Assembly: GCF_031679605.1 (NCBI RefSeq)
Contig: NZ_CP117522.1
Coordinates: 1,612,001 to 1,676,000, forward strand
Direction of reading: 5' to 3'
Origin: Streptomyces luomodiensis
GTDB lineage: Bacteria > Actinomycetota > Actinomycetes > Streptomycetales > Streptomycetaceae
Length of the DNA: 64,000 bases
Numbering within the stretch: position 1 is the stretch's first letter; every line of letters starts with the position of its first letter. A program made the position numbers and the translations under genes. Positions 16,669-27,092 of the stretch are shown here, piece by piece. The notes under the pieces are model-generated. The model did no database searches, was not told the origin of the DNA, and saw only the letters and a list, made by a program, of their open reading frames with translations.

Positions 16669-18177
16669 ATGCCGTCCCCCCGCTCCGCGGACCATCCCGC
16701 CGTTCAGCCTCCCCAGCGTGACACGGTGGACGCCCTGATCTCCCAGACGCGGCGGCTCCGCGGGGGGCTCGACGCCGTCCGCCGCGACACCGTGGCCGAC
16801 CCGGGCGGTGCGGACGGCGCGCAGCTGCGCTGGCAGCGCGCGCTGTGCGAGCTGGCCGTCCACCAGCTGGACGATCTGGGCCGGCATCTGGGCGAGCTGC
16901 GCGAGGGACTGCCCGCCGATCACCCGGAGGCGGACCCGGGGACCGGAGCCGACGCGACGGCGGAGAACGCGGCCGGGGCCCCGGCCGGGAGCGCGGCCGC
17001 CGCCCCCGGTTCGCTGCTGAGCCGGGTCGGCAGCGCCGAGTGGAACCTGCTCACCGACGAGGTGACCTGGTCCGACGAGCTCTGCCGGATCTTCGGCCGC
17101 GACCCCGGGGACGGCGGGCTCACCCTCGACGAGCTGCCCTCCTGGGTCTTCGCCGAGGACCAGCCGATCCTGACCGCGATGGTCACCGACTGCCTCGTGG
17201 ACGGAAAGCCGATCGACGGGGAATTCCGCGTCGTGCGCGCGGACGAGGTGGTGCGCACCATCCATATGGCGGGTGAGCCGGTGCTCGCCGCCGACGGCAG
17301 CACCGCCTCCATGTGGGCCGTGCTCCGGGACGTGAGCGAGCTGCGCCGCAGCGAGCGCGCGGTGCGCGAGAGCCGGGACACGCTGCGGCACCAGCAGCGG
17401 ATCGCGCGGACCGAGCGCCGGCTGGCGGTGGAGGTGCAGGAGGCCGTGCTGCCGCCCTGGCGGGGGTCGCTCCGGCTGCCGGCCGGTGCCGGCTTCCCGG
17501 GCACCGGCCCGGCGGCCGACGGCGCCGCCCTCGACCTCGCCGCCCACTACCTCCCCTCCGAGTCCAGCGCCCAGATCGGCGGCGACTGGTACGACGCGCT
17601 CGAGCTGCCGGACGGGCGGACCCTGCTGAGCGTCGGCGGCCTCACCGGCCATGGGGTGAGCGCGACCTGCGGTATGGCGATGCTGCTGGGCGCGGTGCGC
17701 GGCATGGCGGTGGCCGGGATCGAACCGGGCCCGCTGATGGGGCGGCTCAATCAGCTGCTCGCCGTCTCCTCCCAGCCCGCGCTGGTCGGCGCCGTCTGCG
17801 GACAGTACGACCCGCGCACCCGCACCCTGGTGTGGGCGCAGGCCGGACACCCCGCCCCGCTGCTCTTCCGCGACGGGACGGGGCGCCCGCTGCGCTCGCC
17901 CGGCGGCGTGCTGCTCGGCGCCACGACGGGCGCCGCGTACACCCAGGCCGAGGAGCGGCTGGAGCCGGGCGATCTGCTGGTGCTGCACACCGGCCGGCTG
18001 GCCAGGGACGCCGAGGGCGTCACCGAGCGGCTGCTCGCGCTCGCGCCACGGCTGACCGCCGCCCGTGGCACCCAGGAGTGCGTACGGACCGTGGCCGAGG
18101 CGTTCGGCGACGAGCCGCGGGGGAACGACGCCTGTGTGCTGGTCGCCAGGGTCACCGGAACCGGCTCGCCCGCATAG
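16669..18177 (+). CDS. PAS domain / SpoIIE-type PP2C phosphatase-like protein, probably degenerate
   Basis: 502-residue soluble protein. An N-terminal helical region is followed by a PAS-like domain (about 130-240, AEWNLLTDEVTWSDELCRIFG) and a SpoIIE/PP2C domain (about 290-500). The first metal Asp is present in IGGDWYDAL and the last in GNDACVLVA. However the usual GDL/GDV Asp reads VGGLTGHG, and the usual TDGL reads HTGRL, so two Asp residues expected at the metal centre are Gly. I chose ATG 16669 because GGAGA lies 6 nt upstream; ATG 16591 is an in-frame alternative. Members normally dephosphorylate anti-anti-sigma factors; this copy may bind but not catalyse. Confidence 0.88.
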   Translation: MPSPRSADHPAVQPPQRDTVDALISQTRRLRGGLDAVRRDTVADPGGADGAQLRWQRALCELAVHQLDDLGRHLGELREGLPADHPEADPGTGADATAENAAGAPAGSAAAAPGSLLSRVGSAEWNLLTDEVTWSDELCRIFGRDPGDGGLTLDELPSWVFAEDQPILTAMVTDCLVDGKPIDGEFRVVRADEVVRTIHMAGEPVLAADGSTASMWAVLRDVSELRRSERAVRESRDTLRHQQRIARTERRLAVEVQEAVLPPWRGSLRLPAGAGFPGTGPAADGAALDLAAHYLPSESSAQIGGDWYDALELPDGRTLLSVGGLTGHGVSATCGMAMLLGAVRGMAVAGIEPGPLMGRLNQLLAVSSQPALVGAVCGQYDPRTRTLVWAQAGHPAPLLFRDGTGRPLRSPGGVLLGATTGAAYTQAEERLEPGDLLVLHTGRLARDAEGVTERLLALAPRLTAARGTQECVRTVAEAFGDEPRGNDACVLVARVTGTGSPA

Positions 18178-18292
18178 GGGCGGACCGCGGCCGTCGAGTG
18201 CTCGTAACGTGTCGTCGCGTCCTCGTGAGGCGTGGCCGGGCCGCCGGGCCCGGTCCGGCGGGCCTTCCCGACGGACCTCCGCCTGCCGGGGC

Positions 18293-19798
18293 CTAGATGG
18301 CCGCGCTCGTGGCGATGGAACCGGCACCTTTCAGCCCCGCGCCCCCCTTCCCCGCCCCCTTCGGCATCGTCTGCTGGATCTCCTCACGCAGCTCCCGGAT
18401 GGCCGATGACGTGGCGTACCGCTCGGTGAGCCGGTACATCTCGCGCAGCCGGTCCCAGGTGCGGTGCGAGGAGTTCTGGTCGATCGTCAGCAGGGCCTGC
18501 CGGGCGTGGTGGTCGGCCTGCTCCGGATCGCCGCCGATGAAACAGGCCGAGGCGATGGAGATGTGGTCGAAGATCTGGGACCGCTGGCGCCCGCCCTCCC
18601 GCATCCGCAGCGCCTGCTTGGCATGGCTCTGGGCGATGGCCGCGACCCCCGGCTCGTGCTCGGCCAGGGTGCGGTAGACCAGCCCCTGCATCCCGTGCAG
18701 ATCCGCCTCGTTGAACAGCTGCATCCAGCTCGGCGCCGGCTCGTCACCGCTGTCGGCGGCGAACAGCTCCTCCGCCTCGCCCAGGGCGCGGCGCACCGCC
18801 TGGCCCTGGCCCATCGACGCCCGCGCCCACGCCTCGATGGTGCGGAACATGGCCCGGGTGCGCGGCAGCGCCTCCTCGCCCGCACCGGAGGTGGCCAGCT
18901 TCATCAGCTCCAGGGCGTCGTCCGGGCGGCCCAGGTGCACCATCTGCCGGGCGGCCCGGGAGAGCGCCTCGCTCGCCCGTGGCCGGTCGCCGCCCTCACG
19001 GGCCGCGTGTGCCGCGATGACGAAGTACTTCTGGGCGGTCGGCTCCAGGCCGACGTCATGGGACATCCACCCCGCGAGCACCGCCAGATTGGCCGCCACC
19101 CCCCACAGTCTGCGCTGGAGACGCTCGGGGTGGCGGTAGGCGAGCATGCCGCCCACCTCGTTGAGCTGGCCGACCACGGCCTTGCGCTGGAGCCCGCCGC
19201 CGCGGGCCGCGTCCCAGGCGCGGAAGACTTCGACCGATGTCTCCAGCGCATCGATCTCCTGGGAGCCCACCGGGGCGGCCTCGTAGCGGTCGAAGCCCAC
19301 GGGCTCGGCGGACAGGGGGTCGTCGGTACGGGGCGCGTCGGTGGCGAGGGTGGGGTCGGAGAGCAGCCAGTCGCTCATGGCACCGGTGATGGCGGATCCT
19401 GCGGCGAGCGCGGCGCCCGCACCCACCAAGCCGCGTCGGTTGAACATAAGGTCCATTCCCGTGAATTCGGTGAGGACCTCGGCCGTGGACTCGGGCGGCC
19501 AGAACAGCCCGTCGGCGGACTGCCCCTTTCCGGCGCGTCCCCCTCGTCCGAACCCGAGATCCTCGATGGTCACGACTCGACCGAGGCGCTCGGTGAACAG
19601 GACCGCCAGCACCTTGGGCACGGGATCGCGCGGCGTCTCGCCGGTGTCGATCCAACGCCGCACCCGCGAGGTGTCGGTCGCCAGCTGCGGATGGCCCATG
19701 GCCGCCGCCTTCCGGTTCACGAGCCTCGCGAGTTCCCCCTTGGACCATCCGGCGAGGCCGAACAGGTCCGCAAGACGGGTGTTGGGTTCCCTCGTCAC
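18293..19798 (-). CDS. nsdA: NsdA-like regulator of differentiation and antibiotic production
   Basis: 501-residue protein. The N-terminus has a helix-turn-helix-like region (WSKGELARLVNRKAAAMG, then TSRVRRWIDTGETPRDPVP), followed by an Ala/Gly hydrophobic patch (NRRGLVGAGAALAAGSA) and a long TPR-like helical C-terminal part. This layout and sequence resemble NsdA of Streptomyces, a negative regulator of sporulation and antibiotic production. Paralogues exist, so orthology needs synteny or a tree. It is convergent with the PAS/phosphatase-like gene and divergent from the APH-type kinase gene. Confidence 0.75.
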   Translation of the reverse strand: MTREPNTRLADLFGLAGWSKGELARLVNRKAAAMGHPQLATDTSRVRRWIDTGETPRDPVPKVLAVLFTERLGRVVTIEDLGFGRGGRAGKGQSADGLFWPPESTAEVLTEFTGMDLMFNRRGLVGAGAALAAGSAITGAMSDWLLSDPTLATDAPRTDDPLSAEPVGFDRYEAAPVGSQEIDALETSVEVFRAWDAARGGGLQRKAVVGQLNEVGGMLAYRHPERLQRRLWGVAANLAVLAGWMSHDVGLEPTAQKYFVIAAHAAREGGDRPRASEALSRAARQMVHLGRPDDALELMKLATSGAGEEALPRTRAMFRTIEAWARASMGQGQAVRRALGEAEELFAADSGDEPAPSWMQLFNEADLHGMQGLVYRTLAEHEPGVAAIAQSHAKQALRMREGGRQRSQIFDHISIASACFIGGDPEQADHHARQALLTIDQNSSHRTWDRLREMYRLTERYATSSAIRELREEIQQTMPKGAGKGGAGLKGAGSIATSAAI

Positions 19799-20045
19799 GT
19801 CAAGCCCCCAGGTTCCTCGGCTGACTTGACAGTAACGGTCCCGTCACGGGCCGTGCGACTATTCGCCAGGGTTCGCCAGGGTGCGCCAGATGGTGTGCCA
19901 CCCGCGCGTGGGTGTGGTGTAGGAGCGCGTTACCCGGCCCGGTGACGGCTCGAGCTGTACCGGCCGCATTCCCCAGGGTGCGGTCCCGTCCCCGGGGCCG
20001 GGTGCGTACGCAACTCGTCGGCACACGAAGGGATCTGTCTCGCCC
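19799..20045. other. divergent intergenic region with 10-bp direct repeats
   Basis: Promoter region between nsdA-like and APH-type genes. It contains three head-to-tail decamers, CGCCAGGGTT/CGCCAGGGTG/CGCCAGATGG, at about 19865-19894, and a short dyad CCCGTCACGGG at about 19841-19851. Either could be a regulator-binding site; no specific protein can be assigned. Confidence 0.4.
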
Positions 20046-21149
20046 ATGTACGCAGCGTCGTCCTCCGTGTCCGCCCCGCCCCGGCCGTACCGGCGGCAGC
20101 TGCCCGGCACTGGGCCGTACCTCGATCCCGCCCCCGGCGGCCGGGCCCGGCGGACCGCCGCCATCGGCCCCGTGCCGCCTCGCGGGAGACTCGACTTGTC
20201 CGGTCCACAGGGTGCGCAGCTGCGCACCGCGATCACCTCGGTCCACCGCATCTGCCCGGAGTTCAACCCGGTGCAGGTGCTGCGGCGCAGCGGACGGTCC
20301 GTGCTCCTGGTCGGCACCGCCGGGCGCGGCACCGCGGTGGCCAAGTGCCTGCTGGACCACTCCTCCGCGTGGGCCGAGCGGTTCCGCCGGGAGATAGCGA
20401 TGTACCGGGCGTTCGTCCGTCAGCGCCCGCCGGTGCGGGTGCCCCGCCTGATCGCCGCCGACCCGGACAACTGCGCGCTGGTCATCGAGCGGATGCCCGG
20501 ACGGATCGCGTCCGCGCAGCGCCATCCCACCGAGCCCCCGCCGCGCGCCGACCTGGGGGCGGTGCTGGGCGCGATCCACCGTGTCAACCAATGGCGGCCG
20601 CCCGCCGACGTGTTCGACGCCCCCATCGACTACGCCGCCCGGCTGGTCCGCTATCACGAGCTGGGCCTGCTGACCGACCGGGACATGGGCGATCTCCAGA
20701 AGCTGCTGCGCGGTGTCTCGCACGGCTCGGGGCGGCAGGCCCCGGCGCAGTTCTGCCATGGCGACGCCCTGTTGAGCAATGTCCTGCTGTCCCCCGCGGG
20801 CCCGGTGCTCCTCGACTGGGACCACGCGGGCTGGTATCTGCCCGGCTATGACCTGGCCACGCTGTGGACGGTGCTCGGCGACGCCCCCGTCACCCGGCGT
20901 CAGATCAGCCAGCTGGCACAGGCCGCGGGCCCGGCCGCGCGGGACTCCTTCCTGGTGAATCTGATGCTGGTGCTGACGCGGGAGATCCGCCAGTACGAGA
21001 TGGCGGTGCAGCGCACCATGCGGGACCCCGCCCCCGTGGTGCCGGGCGCGGTCCCGGCCGGTGAGGAGCAGCGGCTGCTGCTGCGCCGGCTGCATGACGA
21101 CTGCGCGCTGGCCCGGCGCGCGGTGCGGGCCGCGGTCGGCACCCGCTAG
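20046..21149 (+). CDS. Aminoglycoside phosphotransferase (APH)-family kinase
   Basis: 367-residue kinase-fold protein. After a Pro/Arg-rich N-terminus of about 60 residues comes the APH fold with the catalytic loop [12 protein letters not shown] (about residue 238) and the Mg-binding LLDWDHAGW (about residue 256). Lys in [10 protein letters not shown] is the likely ATP-binding lysine. APH-family enzymes phosphorylate small hydroxyl compounds (choline, homoserine, aminoglycosides); the substrate here is unknown and resistance cannot be assumed. A strong hairpin follows the stop codon. Confidence 0.88.
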   Translation: MYAASSSVSAPPRPYRRQLPGTGPYLDPAPGGRARRTAAIGPVPPRGRLDLSGPQGAQLRTAITSVHRICPEFNPVQVLRRSGRSVLLVGTAGRGTAVAKCLLDHSSAWAERFRREIAMYRAFVRQRPPVRVPRLIAADPDNCALVIERMPGRIASAQRHPTEPPPRADLGAVLGAIHRVNQWRPPADVFDAPIDYAARLVRYHELGLLTDRDMGDLQKLLRGVSHGSGRQAPAQFCHGDALLSNVLLSPAGPVLLDWDHAGWYLPGYDLATLWTVLGDAPVTRRQISQLAQAAGPAARDSFLVNLMLVLTREIRQYEMAVQRTMRDPAPVVPGAVPAGEEQRLLLRRLHDDCALARRAVRAAVGTR

Positions 21150-21167
21150 GCCGCGTGGCGGCCCGAG

Positions 21168-21199
21168 GGCGCGTCACCGGTCTGGACCAGTGACGCGCC
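21168..21199 (+). terminator. hairpin after the APH-family kinase gene
   Basis: Perfect 10-bp stem GGCGCGTCAC/GTGACGCGCC whose loop itself holds a GGTC-TG-GACC dyad. It starts 18 bp after the stop codon and lacks a T tract, as is common in Streptomyces. Confidence 0.6.
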
Positions 21200-21311
21200 G
21201 CAGGCGGGCTGACATGCGAACATCCGTCTGGGTGACGGCGATTGACGCGGCGCCTGGCAGCGCATATCTCTAAGTGGCTCGGGTCGGCCCGGCCCGCTTG
21301 AGGAGGCTGCC

Positions 21312-23342
21312 ATGCCAGGATCCGCACAGGACAGCGCCCACGACGCGAACGGAAGCGCGTCCGGCCCCAGCCGGAGAGCCACTCTGGCGGGAGCCGCGGC
21401 GTCCGCCGCCCTTCTGCTGCCGCTGGTCTCCGCGACGCCCGCCGCCCATGCCGACCAGCCGCGGGCCGACAGCGCTCCTGCCGGTGGTACTCCTGCCGAC
21501 GGCGCCCTCCAGCGGGCCTTCGCGGCCGCGGCCGCCGAGTACGCGGTTCCGCTCAGCGTGCTCCTGGGCGTCTCGTATCTTCAGTCGCGCTGGGACGGCC
21601 ACCGCGGCGCGCCCAGCGTCACCGGTGGCTACGGCCCCATGCATCTCACCGACGCCCACACCGCCCTGCTCACCGCCCCGCACCACAGCCAGGGCACCGA
21701 GGACGCGCGGGGCGACCTCGCCCGGCCCCTGAAGGTCCCCGAGGCCACCGTCGCCGAGCCCCGGCAGCTGCCCGCCCGGCTGCGCACCCTCGGCCGGGCC
21801 GCGCAGCTCACCGGGCTGTCCGCGGAGGCGCTGCGCGGCGACGCGAGCGCCAATGTGCGCGGTGGCGCGGCCCTGCTGGCCGCCACGCAGAAGCGGCTGG
21901 GGCTGCCGCCGAGCGAGGACCCCGCCGACTGGTACGCGGCGGTGGCGGCCTACTGCGGCGCCGATGACGCCAGGGCCGCGGCCGTCTTCGCGGACGAGGT
22001 GTACGAGGTGATCCGCGGCGGTGCCGCGCGGACGACCGGGGACGGGGAGCGGGTCGCCCTCGACGCGGTGCCCGGTGTCACACCGGACACCCGGCAGCTG
22101 CGGGCGCTCGGTCTGCCGTCCCGTGCGCGGGACCCGCGTGTCGAGGCCCCCGAGAACGTGTCCTGTGAGTGGATGCCGGCGCCCTACCAGGAGCTCGGGG
22201 ACGACGACTACGGCAATCACGACCTGGGCGACCGGCCCGCCTCGCAGTCCATCGACTACATCGTCATCCATGACACCGAGGGCTCCTGGGACACCACCGT
22301 CAAGCTGGTCCAGGACCCCACCTATGTGTCCTGGCAGTACACCCTCCGCTCCTCCGACGGGCATATCGCCCAGCACGTGCCGCTCAAGGACGTCGCCTGG
22401 CACGCGGGCAACTGGTACGTCAACGCCAAGTCCATCGGTCTGGAGCACGAGGGCTTCCTGACCGCCCCGGACGCCTGGTACACGGAGGCGATGTACCGCT
22501 CCTCGGCGCGGCTGGTGCGCTATCTCGCCCAGCGGTTCGACATTCCGCTGGACCGCCAGCACATCCTGGGCCATGACAATGTGCCCGGCACCACCACCTC
22601 CACCATCAAGGGCATGCACACCGACCCCGGCCCCTACTGGGACTGGGCGCACTACTTCACCCTGCTCGGCGCGCCGTTCCGGCGCACCGCGGGCGCCTCG
22701 GGCGGTCTGGTCACCATCCGCCCCGACTACGACACCCACCAGCCCGTCTACACCGGCTGCGAGACGGCGGGCGAGCCGTGTGCCCCGCACGGCTCGGCCG
22801 CGGTGCGGCTGCACACCGCGCCGAGCGCGGACGCCCCGCTGGTCAAGGACATCGGGCTGCGCCCCGACGGCACCGACTCGACCACCGGGGTCAACGACAC
22901 CGGCGCCCGCGCCAGCACCGGCCAGCAGTTCGCCCTCGCGGGGCGCGAGGGCGACTGGACGGCGATCTGGTACCTCGGCCGGCGGGCCTGGTTCCACAAC
23001 CCCGAGCGGCGGCCCACGGCGGTGAGCGCCAAGGGGCTGGTGGTGACGCCCAAGGACGGGGTGGCGGAGGTTCCGGTGTACGGCCGCGCCTACCCGGAGA
23101 AGGAGGCGTATCCGGAGGGGGTGCCGGTGCAGTCGGTCTCGCCGCTGCCGTACAAGCTTCTGTCCGGGCAGTCCTATCCCCTGGGGCTGCGGACGCGGGG
23201 CGAGTATCTGTGGGCGATCACCTTCGACCAGGCCGGTCACAAGGTGGTGCGCGGCCAGGACGTGTACTACCAGATCCAGTTCGGGCACCGGGTGGCGTTC
23301 GTCCGGGCCGCGGATGTGACGGTCCGGCCATCCGGGACGTGA
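21312..23342 (+). CDS. Secreted N-acetylmuramoyl-L-alanine amidase (Amidase_2)
   Basis: 676-residue exported protein. A Tat-type signal ([18 protein letters not shown]) ends near AHADQ at about residue 48. The amidase_2/PGRP-like domain begins near residue 310: [14 protein letters not shown] gives the first zinc His, [10 protein letters not shown] and [10 protein letters not shown] the others. An SH3-like C-terminal part (about 480-676) probably binds the cell wall. A region of about 60-270 resembles a soluble helical lytic or binding module but I cannot name it. Start at 21312 is supported by GAGGAGG 6 nt upstream. Likely role: cleavage of the peptidoglycan amide bond during wall turnover. 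Confidence 0.92.
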   Translation: MPGSAQDSAHDANGSASGPSRRATLAGAAASAALLLPLVSATPAAHADQPRADSAPAGGTPADGALQRAFAAAAAEYAVPLSVLLGVSYLQSRWDGHRGAPSVTGGYGPMHLTDAHTALLTAPHHSQGTEDARGDLARPLKVPEATVAEPRQLPARLRTLGRAAQLTGLSAEALRGDASANVRGGAALLAATQKRLGLPPSEDPADWYAAVAAYCGADDARAAAVFADEVYEVIRGGAARTTGDGERVALDAVPGVTPDTRQLRALGLPSRARDPRVEAPENVSCEWMPAPYQELGDDDYGNHDLGDRPASQSIDYIVIHDTEGSWDTTVKLVQDPTYVSWQYTLRSSDGHIAQHVPLKDVAWHAGNWYVNAKSIGLEHEGFLTAPDAWYTEAMYRSSARLVRYLAQRFDIPLDRQHILGHDNVPGTTTSTIKGMHTDPGPYWDWAHYFTLLGAPFRRTAGASGGLVTIRPDYDTHQPVYTGCETAGEPCAPHGSAAVRLHTAPSADAPLVKDIGLRPDGTDSTTGVNDTGARASTGQQFALAGREGDWTAIWYLGRRAWFHNPERRPTAVSAKGLVVTPKDGVAEVPVYGRAYPEKEAYPEGVPVQSVSPLPYKLLSGQSYPLGLRTRGEYLWAITFDQAGHKVVRGQDVYYQIQFGHRVAFVRAADVTVRPSGT

Positions 23343-23362
23343 CCCTGACGGGCCGTCGCCGC

Positions 23363-23863
23363 TCAGCGCTGCTGGAACATCTCCGCGGGCAGCGGCTTGA
23401 GCAGCCGGTACAGATCGTCGGTGATCGGCCGGTCCCAGCTGGCGATGGTGACGAGCACACCGTCGCTGCGGTCGAACTGGGAGCAGGAGATCCGGCCCTC
23501 GGAGAGCTTGATCCGGCGGACGATGAGGAGGTTGTCCTCGTGCATGACCGGGCTGTCCTCGGTGTCCACCACATGGACCGGTTCGTCGTTCCCGAGCGCC
23601 GCCAGCAGCTGTGTCACCTCGAACGGCGGCTGGCCCTCGGCCACCTCCCGGGCCGGGGACCCCTCCGGCAGATTACCGATGATCATCGCCGGTCCGCGTC
23701 CGCCGAACAGGTCGTAGCGCAGGAAGACGCCCTGGCAGGTGCCGTCCGGAGCGGGCAGCAGCCCCGCCCCGAGATCGCCGGGCCAGTCTCCCGGGTCCAT
23801 GGCGAGGACATCGAAGTCCGGCCCGGTGGGCGTGGCGGCGCTGCGGCGGCGGAGGAAGGACAT
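23363..23863 (-). CDS. conserved hypothetical protein
   Basis: 166-residue soluble protein beginning MSFLRRRSAATPTGPDFD. It has alternating strands and helices, including AMIIGNLPEGSP and GRISCSQFDRSDGVLVTIAS, with no signal peptide, membrane segment or catalytic motif that I recognise. Convergent with the amidase gene and 50 bp downstream of the LAL regulator gene on the same strand, so it could be co-transcribed with it. Confidence 0.75.
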   Translation of the reverse strand: MSFLRRRSAATPTGPDFDVLAMDPGDWPGDLGAGLLPAPDGTCQGVFLRYDLFGGRGPAMIIGNLPEGSPAREVAEGQPPFEVTQLLAALGNDEPVHVVDTEDSPVMHEDNLLIVRRIKLSEGRISCSQFDRSDGVLVTIASWDRPITDDLYRLLKPLPAEMFQQR

Positions 23864-23913
23864 GCGGACATGGTACGTGGCCGCGCGCCGGTTGCCGTGC
23901 CGGGCCGCACCTC

Positions 23914-26853
23914 TCAGCCGGGGTCGGACCCGGGGCGCCGGGGCAGACCGGCGGTGGGGGTGATCAGCAGCTTCGCCAGCCCGGCCCGGTCGGTGCCGAC
24001 CTTACGGTAGACATCGGACAGCAGCCGGGCCACCTCGCGCTCCGCCAGCCCCGTCGCCTCGGCGATCCGGGCGTCCGCCCAGCCCTCCGCGGCCCGCTCG
24101 GCGACGGCCTGTTCCTGCGCCGTCAGCGGGCTGGTGTGATCGACCCGCAGCTGCATCGGGCGCAGCCCGGCCGCGGACAGCTCGTCGCGGGCCCGGACCG
24201 CGAGCGCGTCGGCGCCGCACTGCACCGCTCCCTCCAGACCGCGGTAGAGCCGGTCGCCGGCCTCCTGGGGCAGGCCGATACGGCGCAGCGCGGCGCCGTG
24301 GTCGACCAGCGCCACGGCCAGGTCGTAGGCGGACGGTGACCGCATCAGATGGCTGACGGCCTCGGCCAGCAGCTTGATCCGGTCCGGCCCCTGGGTGACG
24401 GTGGCCGCGGTGTGCAGCGCCTTGCCGATCGCGGAGTGGGTGCCGAACTGACGGGCGCGGCGCACCGCATCGTCGGCGACCTCGGCGGCCTGCCGGGGAT
24501 CGGTCAGCGCGAGGGCCTGGGCGAGGTGGAGCTGCCAGGGACACCAGGCGGGGTTGCGCATACCGCGCCCGTCCATGCGGCGGCCGGCCTCGGTGAGCCG
24601 GTGCCGGGCCTCGCGGTGCAGATTGGCGGCCAGCAGCAGCTCACCGCGGACCGCCGGCACATCGGGGCAGAGCGTGGCCTGCGGCAGGGTCTCACCGGCG
24701 TGCCCGGCCGCGAACTCCTGCGCCTGCTGGACCCGGCCCCGGCAGATCAGGGTTTCGATGAGGGTACCGACCGCGGTCCAGTGCGCGGGGGTCGAGGAGC
24801 CCACCAGATCGGCGATCCGCATCCCCTCGCGGGCCAGCTCCTCCGCCTCGCCGAGCGCGCCGCGGCGGAGCCGGGCGTAGCCGAGGAGGGTGAAGCCGAA
24901 CGCCAGGTGGGAGCCGCGCCAGCCCTTGCGCTCGCATTCGGCGATGCCCCTGTTGAACAGCTCCTCGGCCCGTCCGGGCTGGTCGCAGTGGAGGAAGACC
25001 AGGGCGACCAGGATGGGCACCTCGAAGCCCCAGTCGTCGTCGGTCCAGCTGAGGCCGTCGCCGAGGGCCTCCTCCGCGTAGTGCAGTGCGGTGGCGGCCG
25101 GTTCTCCGCGCGTCATCGCGTCGAAGGCGCGCAGTCCCAGCAGATAGCGCTCGGCCATGCCACGGCCGGTGAGGTGGTCCGCGAGCCGGGCCAGCCGCCG
25201 GGAGCGGGCGGGTGACTCCTTCTCGTCGGCCCGGAACATGTTCCACATCAGCTGCTCGGCCTGCATCCGCAGCCGGGTGCGGGCGCTGGTGGCGCGCCCG
25301 GCCTCGACGGCGAAGACCTGGGCGGCCTCCTCCATACGGCCGCTGTGGCCGTACGCCTGGGCGAGCCGGTAGGTGATCGCCTCGCGCAGTTCGGGGCCGA
25401 GCTCGGGCTCCTCGAGCGCGGCCCGCAGATGGTTGACGGTGACCTCGGGCTCGGTGAGCTGTGCGGCGCAGCCCAGCTCGTACAGCACGGCGGCGCGCTC
25501 TTCCGGGGCGGGTGGTTCGCGCAGGGCGCGGGCGAGACAGCGGCGCCCGGCGTCGGGGGCTCCGGCGCGCAGATACTCCTGGGCGGCCGCTCGCAGATGG
25601 CGCACCACCCAGGGGTCGCCCTCGGGGTGCATCTCCAGCAGATGCCGGCCTGCGGCCGCGGAGCCCAGGCCCGCGGCGAGCACCACGGTGGCGGCCTGGC
25701 CGTGCATGGCCACCCGCAGGGCGCCGGGGATGGCCTGGTAGACGGCGGTGGCGATGAGCGGGTGGAGGTATTCGAGGGGCCGGGTGCCGTTTCCGGGGCG
25801 CGGCGGGGCCAGGATCCGCGCCTCGACGAGCCGCGCCACCACATCGGCGGCCTCGGTCTCGCTGAGCCCGGCGACATTGGCGGTGAGCGCCGGGGTGGCC
25901 TCGATGCCGAGGACGGCGACGGCCCAGGCGAGGCGGACGGCGGCGGTGCCGAGGCGGGTCAGCCGGTCGTTGAGCCCGCTGTCCTTGGCCGAGGAGACCA
26001 GTTGGCGCAGTGCGGGCAGGTTCTCCGACTGCGGTTTCAGCTCCCGGTCGCGGATCTTGGCGGTGAGCTCGGTGACCTCCCAGGGGTTGCCGCCGGTGAT
26101 CGCCCAGCACTCGCGGCAGAACGCGTCGTCGGCGTCTTCGCCCAGGATCTCCCGGACGATGCTGCCGACTCCGCTCGGGGTGAGCGGCGCCAGCACATGC
26201 GGCCGTGATCCCTGGCGTTCGACCAGGCGGCGTATCGCGGCGACGTCGGCGGTCAGGTCCTCCGGGCGGTAGCCGACGGCCAGCAGCAGGGGCAGGTCCG
26301 CGGTGCGGGAGGCGAACCGGGTGAGCCAGTCCAGCGATTCGGGGTCGGCCCAGTGGACGTCGTCGAGGATCATGACGACCGGGGCGTGTTCCATGGCGAA
26401 GCGGGTCACCAGCCAGTCGAGGCCGTCGCGGACGCCCTGCGGATCGGGTGCGCCGCCGCTGCCCGAGACCACCAGGCCGACCGCGGGCGCGACGATGTCG
26501 TACCAGGCGCCGAGGATGCGGCGGTGCTCGTCCTCGCCGGTCGCCGCGAGCACCGGCTGGAAGAGCTGACGCACCACGTGGAAGGCCGCGCCCTGTTCGT
26601 GCTCACCGCCGCGGGCCCGGAGCACGGTGCAGCCGCGGGCGGCGGCCCGCCGGCGCGCCTCGCCGAGCAGCGCGGTCTTGCCCACGCCGCCGGGCCCCTC
26701 GAAGGCGATCACGCCACCGCCGCGGATCTCGGTCCGATTCCCGGGGTCCGTGCCGCACAGTTCGGTCAACGCGCCGTCCACGGCGCTCAGTTCGCGCTCC
26801 CTCTCCAGCAGTGTCCGGCGCGTCCGGTTCTGTTGGCTCATGTACTCCGCCAC
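23914..26853 (-). CDS. LAL-type (large ATP-binding LuxR) transcriptional regulator
   Basis: 979-residue regulator. An N-terminal AAA/NB-ARC-like ATPase has Walker A GPGGVGKTALLG (about residue 52) and Walker B VVMILDDVHWAD (about 159). A TPR-like helical middle follows. The C-terminal LuxR-type helix-turn-helix (about 915-970) begins LTAQEQAVAERAAEG and continues RIAEATGLAEREVARLL; it is more diverged than usual. GTG 26853 is preferred because GGAGGGG lies 6 nt upstream. It is divergent from the terpene synthase gene, so it is a candidate activator of that gene; LAL proteins often control secondary-metabolite genes. Confidence 0.9.
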   Translation of the reverse strand: MAEYMSQQNRTRRTLLERERELSAVDGALTELCGTDPGNRTEIRGGGVIAFEGPGGVGKTALLGEARRRAAARGCTVLRARGGEHEQGAAFHVVRQLFQPVLAATGEDEHRRILGAWYDIVAPAVGLVVSGSGGAPDPQGVRDGLDWLVTRFAMEHAPVVMILDDVHWADPESLDWLTRFASRTADLPLLLAVGYRPEDLTADVAAIRRLVERQGSRPHVLAPLTPSGVGSIVREILGEDADDAFCRECWAITGGNPWEVTELTAKIRDRELKPQSENLPALRQLVSSAKDSGLNDRLTRLGTAAVRLAWAVAVLGIEATPALTANVAGLSETEAADVVARLVEARILAPPRPGNGTRPLEYLHPLIATAVYQAIPGALRVAMHGQAATVVLAAGLGSAAAGRHLLEMHPEGDPWVVRHLRAAAQEYLRAGAPDAGRRCLARALREPPAPEERAAVLYELGCAAQLTEPEVTVNHLRAALEEPELGPELREAITYRLAQAYGHSGRMEEAAQVFAVEAGRATSARTRLRMQAEQLMWNMFRADEKESPARSRRLARLADHLTGRGMAERYLLGLRAFDAMTRGEPAATALHYAEEALGDGLSWTDDDWGFEVPILVALVFLHCDQPGRAEELFNRGIAECERKGWRGSHLAFGFTLLGYARLRRGALGEAEELAREGMRIADLVGSSTPAHWTAVGTLIETLICRGRVQQAQEFAAGHAGETLPQATLCPDVPAVRGELLLAANLHREARHRLTEAGRRMDGRGMRNPAWCPWQLHLAQALALTDPRQAAEVADDAVRRARQFGTHSAIGKALHTAATVTQGPDRIKLLAEAVSHLMRSPSAYDLAVALVDHGAALRRIGLPQEAGDRLYRGLEGAVQCGADALAVRARDELSAAGLRPMQLRVDHTSPLTAQEQAVAERAAEGWADARIAEATGLAEREVARLLSDVYRKVGTDRAGLAKLLITPTAGLPRRPGSDPG

Positions 26854-26941
26854 GTTCTTCCCCTCCGGCAGGTGCCGCCGAGGGTAGCGCGGATGGCACG
26901 CTGCGTAGCTCTCGATGGAGGGATTTCCGCCTGTCATTGCC

Positions 26942-26957
26942 AGTGGCACACGCCACT
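26942..26957. promoter_or_regulatory. dyad in the LAL/terpene-synthase divergent promoter
   Basis: Perfect inverted repeat AGTGGC-ACAC-GCCACT roughly 90 bp from the LAL start and 136 bp from the terpene synthase start. Candidate operator; the binding protein is not known. Confidence 0.45.
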
Positions 26958-27092
26958 TCACTGTGCCCTCTATCGATGACATGGTTCGCACGCGAGGATG
27001 ACCGGATTCATCGGGTCGGCCGGCTGCCGCGTATGCCTCCGGTATACGCGGCACTCGGGCCACCCGGACGACGAAGGGGGCCGACACGACTC

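Noticed and set aside
18241..18261. GC-rich hairpin between the phosphatase-like and NsdA-like genes as terminator
   Set aside because: Only a 7-bp stem in very GC-rich DNA; not clearly above background.
20046..21149. Aminoglycoside resistance gene
   Set aside because: The APH fold alone does not show drug specificity, and no resistance or biosynthetic context is present.
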